A DNA stretch of 64,000 nucleotides from CAYPAV01 sp964408805. Its GTDB lineage: Bacteria; Pseudomonadota; Alphaproteobacteria; UBA8366. The notes beneath the pieces are model-generated. The model was not told the DNA's origin. It did not search any database and saw only the letters and a list, made by a program, of their open reading frames with translations. The stretch covers positions 186,001 to 250,000 of the forward strand of contig CAYPAV010000001.1 in NCBI GenBank assembly GCA_964408805.1. Direction: 5' to 3'. Of this stretch, positions 17,963 through 24,864 are shown in pieces. The translations under genes and the position numbers were made by a program. How positions within the stretch are numbered: position 1 is the stretch's first letter; the number at the start of each line of letters is the position of its first letter.

Positions 17963-19149
17963 TCCGCCGCTCCCGCCGGGCGCATCTCGGCCGCTTCATC
18001 GTCGCGGCGATCAAATCGCGCCGGCCCGAAGGGTTTCATTTCCTCGATGACGTCCCCCGTCAGAATATAGTTGGCGACCCCATCGGCGGTAAGTGGCGCC
18101 AGAAGAATTCCGTTGCGATGATGTCCCGTCGCCATGACCAGGCGGTCGACCGAGCTTGGTCCCAGAATCGGCGCATCGTCCCGGCTCGTCGGACGAAATC
18201 CGACCCAGGTCTCGTCGATCGCCAGCTCCTCGATACCGGGCAGGACCTCCCAGGTCTCGCGAAGAAGATGCAGAATACCGCCGGCCGTCAAATCTTCGTC
18301 GAATCCCTTCTCCTCGACGGTGGCGCCGATGATCAGCCGGCCATCGCGGCGCGGTACCAGGTAGATGCCCTCGGGCGCCCATACGACATGGCGGAGCAGC
18401 GGCGCCTTCGGGTCCATCCGAACCCCGATCATCTGGCCCTTTATGGGACGCACCGGCGGGCGGACGGCCTCGGGCAGACCGTCGAGATCGCGCGACCACG
18501 CGCCCGCCGCCAGCACGACCGTCTCGGCCGGCCGGCGTTCGCCCGCGATCACAATGCCGCGGACACCGTCGTCACCGAGATCGACGCCATCGACCGCGGT
18601 CTCCTCGTGAAGCCGTCCGCCAGCGGCGAGAAAGGCATCGCGGAGCGCCAACGAAAGCGCGCGATTATCGACCTGATGATCGCCGGGGCTGAAGACGCCG
18701 CCGGCCAAGCCGGGCGCCAGAGAAGGCTCCCGACGATGAACCTGGGCCCCGTTTTGCCATTCGACATCGAGTCCGAGGCGCTTCTGGAGTTGATAGGTAA
18801 AGCGGAGCTGCTCCAGATCGTCGCGTGTCCGGGCGACGATCAGGGTCCCCTCGTCGCGATATCCGATGTCCCGGCCGGCGGCGGCTTCGAGCGCTTCCGT
18901 GAATTCGGGCCACATCTCCTGCGCCTTCAAATTCAGGCCGAGCAGCGCCTCCTCGCCGGGTTCCACCTCGGCCCGCGCGGCCAGCATCCCGGCCGCCGCC
19001 CAGCTCGCGGCCCGGCCGGCTTTGCCGCGGTCGTAGACATCGACCTCGCGGCCCGCTTCCGCCAGCCGCCAGCCGATTCCGAGACCGCAGACACCCGCAC
19101 CGATTATCGCGATGCGCTGATTCGAAATAGAGGTGGTCGGACGCTTCAC
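17959..19149 (-). CDS. thiO: Glycine oxidase ThiO
   Basis: A 396-residue FAD-dependent oxidase of the D-amino-acid-oxidase family that oxidises glycine to the imine used by ThiG. The FAD-binding motif IAIIGAGVCGLGIGWRLAEAG begins near residue 13, and the C-terminal half has WVGFRPTSRDDAPILGPSS and GHHRNGILLAPLTA. The start is GTG at 19149, with AGGGAG six bases upstream that is itself part of the TPP riboswitch. First gene of thiOSGE. Use of ThiO rather than ThiH marks an oxygen-using organism. Confidence 0.94.
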   Translation of the reverse strand: MKRPTTSISNQRIAIIGAGVCGLGIGWRLAEAGREVDVYDRGKAGRAASWAAAGMLAARAEVEPGEEALLGLNLKAQEMWPEFTEALEAAAGRDIGYRDEGTLIVARTRDDLEQLRFTYQLQKRLGLDVEWQNGAQVHRREPSLAPGLAGGVFSPGDHQVDNRALSLALRDAFLAAGGRLHEETAVDGVDLGDDGVRGIVIAGERRPAETVVLAAGAWSRDLDGLPEAVRPPVRPIKGQMIGVRMDPKAPLLRHVVWAPEGIYLVPRRDGRLIIGATVEEKGFDEDLTAGGILHLLRETWEVLPGIEELAIDETWVGFRPTSRDDAPILGPSSVDRLVMATGHHRNGILLAPLTADGVANYILTGDVIEEMKPFGPARFDRRDDEAAEMRPAGAAE

Positions 19150-19154
19150 GTCGG

Positions 19155-19232
19155 ACTCCCTGCGCTGGTACGACCCAGATCAGGTTCCATGAGTATGCTC
19201 TCAGCCGGCCCTTGCCGGCACCCCAGCCTGAC
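19155..19232 (-). promoter_or_regulatory. TPP riboswitch (THI-box) controlling thiOSGE
   Basis: On the minus strand, just before thiO, I see the conserved THI-box parts in order: GGGGTGCC, GGCTGAGAG, ACCTGATCTGGG and GTACCAGCGCAGGGAG. These form the pyrimidine- and pyrophosphate-sensing arms of the TPP aptamer. The final AGGGAG (19155-19160) is also the likely ribosome-binding site of thiO, only six bases from the GTG. Ligand binding should therefore hide the ribosome-binding site and block translation directly. Confidence 0.95.
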
Positions 19233-19319
19233 CCGGTTACCATACGGCACACGACCCCGGAAACGCAAACCTCGGTAACACGGCCGCGAGACGGGACAGA
19301 AACGGTCGCACGCGATAAT

Positions 19320-20312
19320 ATGGCCGCCATGAGCGAGCAACCGAGGGAAATCGAGCGGGAGGACGACCCGCTGCATCAGGCGGAGATGGAGCTCCGGCAG
19401 TTGCGGTTGACGATCGATGCGCTGCGCGAGGAGCTGGAGGCGCAGCGCTACCGGACTGAGCAGGATGTCCAGACCGCGCGCGCCGACTCCCATGACGAAA
19501 TCGTCCAGCTGCGCGACACGGCCGGGGCGCTGCGCGAGGAGCTCGAGAACCTCCGTTTCGACAAGGATCGCGCGGTCCAGGAAGCCGTCGTCGCCAATCA
19601 TGGAGACATGGCCCAAACCCTGGAGGCGGTCCAGGCGCTCCGGGACGAGCTGGAGAATCTTCGTTTCGAGAAAGACCGCGAGGTCCAGGAGGCGGTCGCG
19701 AACTCGGCCGACGAAATACGCCAGTTGAAGACCACCGCCCAGGCGCTCCGTGACGAAATGGAGGATTTGCGCTTCGAGAAGGACCGCGCCGTCCAGGAGG
19801 CCGTCGTCGCCGCCAGTGACGAGATCGAGCAATTGAAGAACACGGCCGCCGCATTACGCGACGAAATGGAGGATCTCCGCTTCGAGAAGAACCGCGAGGT
19901 CCAGGAAGCCGTCGTCGCCGCCAGCGACGAGATCGAACAGCTGAAGAACACGGCCGCCGCGTTGCGCGACGAAATGGAGGATTTGCGCTTCGAGAAGAAC
20001 CGCGAGGTCCAGGAGGCGGTCGTCGGCGCCAGCGACGAGATCGAGCAATTGCGGAACACGGCATCCTCCCTGCGCGACGAGTATGAGGATCTCCGCTTCG
20101 AGAAGGACCGCGCCGTCCAGGAAGCCGTCGTCGACGGCGCGGACGAGGTTTCGCAGTTAAAGAACACGATCCAGGACCTTCGCAACCAGCTCGAATCGCA
20201 GCAAATTCATTACGAAGACAAGATCATGGAGATGGAACGCTCGGCGGGGGACGAAAAAGCCCAACTGACGGACACGATCAGCGTCTTGCGCGACAAGTTG
20301 GAGGAGAAATAG
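19320..20312 (+). CDS. Long coiled-coil protein built of 36-residue tandem repeats
   Basis: A 330-residue, highly charged protein with no recognised domain. After a 30-residue lead it is eight full 36-residue repeats (starting at residues 31, 67, 103, 139, 175, 211, 247, 283) plus a 12-residue ninth. The repeat core is ALRDEMEDLRFEKNREVQEA followed by a DEIEQLKN ending. Thirty-six residues equals two heptads plus two hendecads (ten helical turns), as expected for a long, nearly straight coiled coil. No signal peptide or membrane segment. The start is taken as ATG 19320 (or ATG 19329); no clear ribosome-binding site is seen. It lies 159 bases upstream of the GAF-PAS-cyclase gene and may be its scaffold (inference). 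Confidence 0.8.
   Translation: MAAMSEQPREIEREDDPLHQAEMELRQLRLTIDALREELEAQRYRTEQDVQTARADSHDEIVQLRDTAGALREELENLRFDKDRAVQEAVVANHGDMAQTLEAVQALRDELENLRFEKDREVQEAVANSADEIRQLKTTAQALRDEMEDLRFEKDRAVQEAVVAASDEIEQLKNTAAALRDEMEDLRFEKNREVQEAVVAASDEIEQLKNTAAALRDEMEDLRFEKNREVQEAVVGASDEIEQLRNTASSLRDEYEDLRFEKDRAVQEAVVDGADEVSQLKNTIQDLRNQLESQQIHYEDKIMEMERSAGDEKAQLTDTISVLRDKLEEK
19410..20309 (+). repeat. 108-bp tandem repeat array, about 8.3 copies
   Basis: In-frame tandem repeats with an exact 108-base period encode the 36-residue units of the coiled-coil protein. The central units (about 19734-20057) are close to identical at DNA level, which suggests recent duplication or gene conversion. The outer units are more diverged. 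Confidence 0.9.
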
Positions 20313-20471
20313 GGCTCGATTCGACGCCATACCATGATTTTGTCGACGGCCGGCCCGACTCGGGGTAAACTATGGGCAATCGTAAAATAGAAACGATCGT
20401 GAAAAATTTGAGATCGGCCCGCCGCCTCGCGTTCAAGGGAGAGGCGGCGCGCGGAGAACTGGAGAGACAAG

Positions 20472-22865
20472 TTGGCGCGTAACGGCGAAGCCGCGCTGCC
20501 GTCGACGGACACGGGCGGAAACAAGCGGCAAACGACCCGCCGGAAAACGGCGAAGACGTCGAAAACGTCGAAGACGTCGAAGAAGAACGGGTCTGCCGGT
20601 GCCGGCAAGGGCAACGGCCTCGCCGCCACCGAGGTTCGACGGCTTGAAAAAGCCGAGATGTTGCTCAACATCTCGCGTAAGGTCGCGGTCATCGAGTCGG
20701 TCGATGAAGTCATCGCCACCATGGTGGAAATGACCACTTGGGAGCTCGGTGCGGAACGCGGCACGCTCTTCCTCAATGATATCCAGACGGGCGAGCTCTA
20801 TTCCCGCTTCGCCCAAGGCACTCATCTCCGGGAAATTCGTATTCTCAATTCGACCGGTATCGCCGGAGCGGTGTTCCAGTCGGGCAAGAGCGAGATCATC
20901 CACGAAGCCTATAACGACCCGCGGTTCAACCGGACGGTCGACACTCAGACCGGCTTCGAGACGAAGAGCATTCTCTGCGTGCCGGTGAAGACGCTGCGCG
21001 GCGAGGTCATCGGCGCCGCCCAGGTCCTGAACAAGAAGAAGGGGCGGTTCAACAAGGAGGACATGGATCTCCTCGAGTCGATGACCGAGCAGGCCAGCAT
21101 CGCGCTTCAGAGCACGCAATTCGTCGAACGCATCAAGAAGACGCGCGAGGAGGAAATGCAGTTCCTCGACGTCGTCTCCGACGTGACCTCGGAGATCGAC
21201 CTGGGCGCGATGCTCCAAAAGGTGATGAGCGAAGCCACGCGCATGCTGAAGGCCGACCGCTCGACCTTGTTCCTCAACGACGAGAAGACCAACGAGCTCT
21301 GGTCCCAGGTCGGCGAGGGGCTCGGGGCAACGGAAATTCGCTTCCCCAACCATCTCGGCATCGCCGGCACGGTCTTCGTCAAGGGCGAGACGATCAATAT
21401 TCCCCACGCCTATGCCGATCTTCGCTTCAACCCCGCCTTCGACAAGCAGACCGGCTATTTCACCCGCTCGATCCTCTGCGTGCCCATTTTCAACAAGGAC
21501 AGCAAGGTCATCGGCGTGACGCAGGTCCTGAACAAGCGCGGCGGCCCCTTCGGCGACGAGGACGAGCAGCGCCTCAAGGCGTTCACCGGTCAGATCGCCG
21601 TCGGCCTGGAGAACGCGCAGCTCTTCAACGATGTCCAGAACATGAAGAATTACAACGAGAGCATTCTGGAGAGCATGTCATCGGCCGTCATCACCCTCGA
21701 CGAGGACGGCAAGATCGTCACCTGCAACGCCGCCGGATTGCGTATTATGCAAGTCGAGGCGGACGACATTTTAAAGAAACAGGCGGACGAGTTCTTCGTC
21801 GAAGAGAACGCCTGGGTGATGGAGCGGATCAAGCGGGTGGAGGAGGAGCAGGAAACAGCCACCCTGGTCGACGCCGCACTGCAGGCGGGCGAGGAGACCT
21901 TGTCGGTCAATGCAACCATCACACCCTTGCGCAGCAGCGAGGAGGAAATGCTCGGCGCCATGGTCCTGATCGAGGACATCAGCTCCGAGAAACGAATGAA
22001 ATCCACCATGTCGCGCTACATGGACCCGGGCCTCGCGGACCAGCTCATGGAGGGCGGCGACGATATTCTCGGCGGTCAGGCCACGGAAGCGACGATTCTG
22101 TTCTCGGATGTGCGCGGCTTCACCACGATCACAGAGGAATTGGGCGCCCAGGGCACCGTCCAATTGCTAAACGACTACTTCACCATCATGGTCGACTGCA
22201 TCACCGAGCAGGACGGCATGTTGGACAAGTTCATCGGCGACGCAATCATGGCCGCGTTCGGCATTCCGGTCAGCCACGGCGAAGACGAGGACAAGGCCTT
22301 GCGCGCCTCCATCAACATGATTTCGCGATTGTGGGAATGGAACACCGAGCGCGAGGCGCAAGGCTTGATGCCGGTCGATATGGGAATCGGCCTCAACACG
22401 GATTCCGTCGTGTCGGGCAATATCGGCTCGCCGAAGCGGATGGATTACACGGTGATCGGCGACGGGGTCAATCTCGCGGCGCGGCTCGAATCGGCCTGTA
22501 AGCAATACGCGGCCCGCATCCTGATCAGCGAATACACCCACGACAAGCTGAAGGGCGTCTACCGCTCGCGCGAAGTCGACAGGGTCGTCGTGAAGGGCAA
22601 AACCCAGCCGGTCGGCGTGTATGAGATCCTCGATTTCCACACCGCCGAGACCTTCCCGAACGTCATGGAAGTCCTCAATCACTTCAAGGACGGGCTGGAG
22701 AAATACCGTGTCGGCAATTGGGATCCGGCCATCAAGGCCTTCAAGGAAGCGCTCAAGCTGAACGAGGGCGATCATGTCTCGAAGATGTATATCGAGCGTT
22801 GCCAGCTACTGAAGAAGAAGAACCCGAAGGATTGGGACGGCGTCTGGGTGATGACGTCGAAGTAG
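20472..22865 (+). CDS. GAF-GAF-PAS class III adenylate/guanylate cyclase
   Basis: A 797-residue soluble sensor enzyme. A Lys/Thr/Ser-rich N-terminus (about 15-45) precedes two GAF domains (about 60-205 and 230-375; both contain a FLND segment and an ILCVPV strand), a PAS domain (about 390-510; SAVITLDEDGKIVTCNAAG), a class III cyclase domain (about 535-720) and a short TPR-like tail. The metal-binding Asp residues are in SDVRGFT (near 546) and IGDAIMAAFG (near 589), and VNLAARLES is intact, so it should be active. It probably makes cAMP; cGMP is not excluded. The start is TTG at 20472 after a GGAGAG. It likely responds to a ligand bound by GAF or PAS and sits downstream of the 36-residue repeat protein. 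Confidence 0.92.
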   Translation: MARNGEAALPSTDTGGNKRQTTRRKTAKTSKTSKTSKKNGSAGAGKGNGLAATEVRRLEKAEMLLNISRKVAVIESVDEVIATMVEMTTWELGAERGTLFLNDIQTGELYSRFAQGTHLREIRILNSTGIAGAVFQSGKSEIIHEAYNDPRFNRTVDTQTGFETKSILCVPVKTLRGEVIGAAQVLNKKKGRFNKEDMDLLESMTEQASIALQSTQFVERIKKTREEEMQFLDVVSDVTSEIDLGAMLQKVMSEATRMLKADRSTLFLNDEKTNELWSQVGEGLGATEIRFPNHLGIAGTVFVKGETINIPHAYADLRFNPAFDKQTGYFTRSILCVPIFNKDSKVIGVTQVLNKRGGPFGDEDEQRLKAFTGQIAVGLENAQLFNDVQNMKNYNESILESMSSAVITLDEDGKIVTCNAAGLRIMQVEADDILKKQADEFFVEENAWVMERIKRVEEEQETATLVDAALQAGEETLSVNATITPLRSSEEEMLGAMVLIEDISSEKRMKSTMSRYMDPGLADQLMEGGDDILGGQATEATILFSDVRGFTTITEELGAQGTVQLLNDYFTIMVDCITEQDGMLDKFIGDAIMAAFGIPVSHGEDEDKALRASINMISRLWEWNTEREAQGLMPVDMGIGLNTDSVVSGNIGSPKRMDYTVIGDGVNLAARLESACKQYAARILISEYTHDKLKGVYRSREVDRVVVKGKTQPVGVYEILDFHTAETFPNVMEVLNHFKDGLEKYRVGNWDPAIKAFKEALKLNEGDHVSKMYIERCQLLKKKNPKDWDGVWVMTSK
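20553..20585 (+). repeat. 9-bp tandem repeat encoding Lys-Thr-Ser triplets
   Basis: Three to four in-frame copies of a GACGTCGAA-like unit at the 5' end of the cyclase gene encode the run KTSKTSKTSKK. Such short repeats can change copy number by slippage without shifting the frame. Confidence 0.8.
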
Positions 22866-22907
22866 GCGTCGTCAATCGCAAACCAAAGTCGATACCGTAA
22901 GTTCCCA

Positions 22908-22977
22908 GTCATTCCCGCGTAGGCGGGAATCTAGAAAACCCAGCGAGTCACTGGATTTCCGCCTTCGCGGGAATAAC
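22908..22977. repeat. Small palindromic dispersed-type repeat element
   Basis: Two inverted arms, each itself a hairpin (ATTCCCGCGTAGGCGGGAAT and a close copy TTTCCGCCTTCGCGGGAAT), flank a central CCCAGCGAGTCACTGG segment. This resembles the MITE-like palindromes scattered through many proteobacterial genomes. It lies between the convergent cyclase and dehydrogenase genes and could act as a bidirectional terminator. Only one copy is seen in this window. Confidence 0.75.
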
Positions 22978-23018
22978 GTCCATGACTTTTTCTTCTTTTT
23001 AGTAATCCATTGGAATCT

Positions 23019-24035
23019 CTATGACTTCGAACGCCTCCGGCGTGGCTTATTGACTGGAAATTTCGGACGCGTCCCGCGAAGGACCCGCGCGATGTCCGCG
23101 CCGGCAACGCCGGCGATGGCCTCCAGGCATTCCTCGGTCGAGCCGCCCATATGCGGCATCAGAATGACGTTCGGCGCCTCGAAGATCGGGCTTTGGGGAT
23201 CGGGCGGCTCGCCTTCGAGAACATCGAGCGCCGCCCCTGCGAGCCGACCCGATTCAAGGGCGCGGATCAGCGCCACCTCCTCGACCAGCGGCCCCCTGGC
23301 CAGATTGACCAGGAACGCGCCCTTTTTCATCTTGCCGATCGACCGCCGGCCGATCAGGTGATGGGTCGCCGGCATCTGCGGTGCGTGGAGCGAGACGATA
23401 TCGGCGGCGCCGAGGAGCGCGTCGAAGGCCATCGGCTTGATCCCGCACGCGCGAATGTCCTTGTTCGCGATCCCGGGGTCGTGCGCCGCGACCTTCATCC
23501 CGAACGCCTTGGCGAGCTCGGCCACGCGGCCGCCGATCTGGCCGATACCGACGAGACCCAGCGTCTTGCCCCGAAGCTCGCCGCCGGTGTGCCGGGCCTC
23601 GCCCCAGACCCGGTCGCGGCGCACGCGCTCCGCCGTCTCGGGAATGCGCCGCAGCAGGCTCAACATCGACCCGAGCGTCAGTTCCGCCACCGCATTGGCG
23701 TTGGCTCCGGGTGCGTTGGTGACCAGGACGCCACGCTCGGTGCAGGCCTCGACATCGACCTGGTCGTAACCCGCCCCATGAACCGCGACGATGCGAAGAT
23801 CGGGCAGCCGGTCGAGCAGCGTCGGCGTGATATAGCCGGGGCGAAGCAGCATGCCGGCCGCCCCCTGAAGCGCTTTGGCGAATTTCTTCTCCTCGGTCGC
23901 GCTGATCGGCCGGAACGGCAAGGCCACCACCTTGACCGAAGCGATTCCCCGCAACGATTTCCGGACCGGCGGTAATGTCACGGGAAAATCGTCCGTCGCG
24001 GTAACCGCGACCCATTTCTTGCCGGATGTCGTCAT
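23019..24035 (-). CDS. D-isomer-specific 2-hydroxyacid dehydrogenase
   Basis: A 338-residue NAD-dependent dehydrogenase resembling phosphoglycerate or glyoxylate/hydroxypyruvate dehydrogenases without the regulatory ACT domain. Visible features are GAGYDQVDVEACTERGVLV, the Rossmann motif GLVGIGQIGGRVAELA (about 153-168), the catalytic Arg in NLARGPLVEE and the His in MPHMGG. The C-terminus is Lys/Arg-rich (KPRRRRSKS). It is convergent with the cyclase gene. The true substrate cannot be told; it differs clearly from the GhrA-like gene at 12748. Confidence 0.85.
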   Translation of the reverse strand: MTTSGKKWVAVTATDDFPVTLPPVRKSLRGIASVKVVALPFRPISATEEKKFAKALQGAAGMLLRPGYITPTLLDRLPDLRIVAVHGAGYDQVDVEACTERGVLVTNAPGANANAVAELTLGSMLSLLRRIPETAERVRRDRVWGEARHTGGELRGKTLGLVGIGQIGGRVAELAKAFGMKVAAHDPGIANKDIRACGIKPMAFDALLGAADIVSLHAPQMPATHHLIGRRSIGKMKKGAFLVNLARGPLVEEVALIRALESGRLAGAALDVLEGEPPDPQSPIFEAPNVILMPHMGGSTEECLEAIAGVAGADIARVLRGTRPKFPVNKPRRRRSKS

Positions 24036-24115
24036 GGCGGCGCTCCCCTATCGGCACTCTCGATACGGCCGCGATAAGAGCACGAATGGCCGTCGCTGGA
24101 ACAGTCCGATAGCCG

Positions 24116-24859
24116 TCAGAGGAGGTGACCAAGCCCGTCCCATAGAATGAGCTTCAGCGCGAGCAGCGTCAGGGTCACTTTCAACAAGGTCTGGAATAAT
24201 CGTTCGCTGAACCGGCCGAGCAATTGGCGGCCGACATAGGTGCCCGCCAAGACCGCCGGAATCATGGCGGCGATCAATGGACCATAAATTACAAAGCTGA
24301 AGCCGACGAGGCTGAACCCGGCGACCTTCAAGGTATGGCCGAGAAAGGCGAAGAAACTCATCGTGCCGACGACGCCCTCGCGATCGAGGTCCTTTCGGAT
24401 CATGAAGACGCCGAGGATCGGATTGACGACGCCGACAATCACATTGAGCGTGCCCACCACAAACCCGAGCGGAATGAACCCCGAAAGCGGCAATTCCCAA
24501 TCGCGGAGCGCGCGAAGCCCCCGGGTAAAGAGCGTGAACAGGATAAAACCGCCGATCGCGATCTGGACCGTTTCCTTGCTCAACCCTTGAAACAGCCAGA
24601 GACCAAGTGCGATCCCAAACGGCATCGGCAGGCCGAAGCGAATGATCAGCGGCCAGGAGAGACCGCCGCGCAACAGCCAAAGACGCCAGGCGTTGGTGAC
24701 GAGCTGAACCGCGCCATGCACGGGAATCGCCGCCGCCGGCGCCAGAAACTGCAGCATGGTGGCAAGCAGGATAACGCCGCCGCCGGTGCCGGTGATGGTC
24801 GTCAGTGCTGCGGTGAAGAAACCGACACCGGCCAGAGTAGCGATGTCGAACGCCGGCAC
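24116..24859 (-). CDS. TauE/SafE-family membrane permease
   Basis: A 247-residue protein with about seven to eight membrane helices and the family features: an N-terminal ITGTGGGVILLATML segment and a second-half VGTLNVIVGVVNPILGVFMI segment that repeats the fold. Members export sulfite, sulfoacetate and related anions. I start at GTG 24859, six bases after the stop of the molybdoenzyme gene, because the first helix begins there; the longer frame runs back into that gene. The tight linkage suggests that it moves the substrate or product of the molybdoenzyme. Confidence 0.82.
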   Translation of the reverse strand: MPAFDIATLAGVGFFTAALTTITGTGGGVILLATMLQFLAPAAAIPVHGAVQLVTNAWRLWLLRGGLSWPLIIRFGLPMPFGIALGLWLFQGLSKETVQIAIGGFILFTLFTRGLRALRDWELPLSGFIPLGFVVGTLNVIVGVVNPILGVFMIRKDLDREGVVGTMSFFAFLGHTLKVAGFSLVGFSFVIYGPLIAAMIPAVLAGTYVGRQLLGRFSERLFQTLLKVTLTLLALKLILWDGLGHLL

Positions 24860-24864
24860 CCGAT

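Noticed and set aside
19410..20309. CRISPR array
   Set aside because: The regular repeats have no unique spacers; they are in-frame 36-residue coding units. No cas gene is present.
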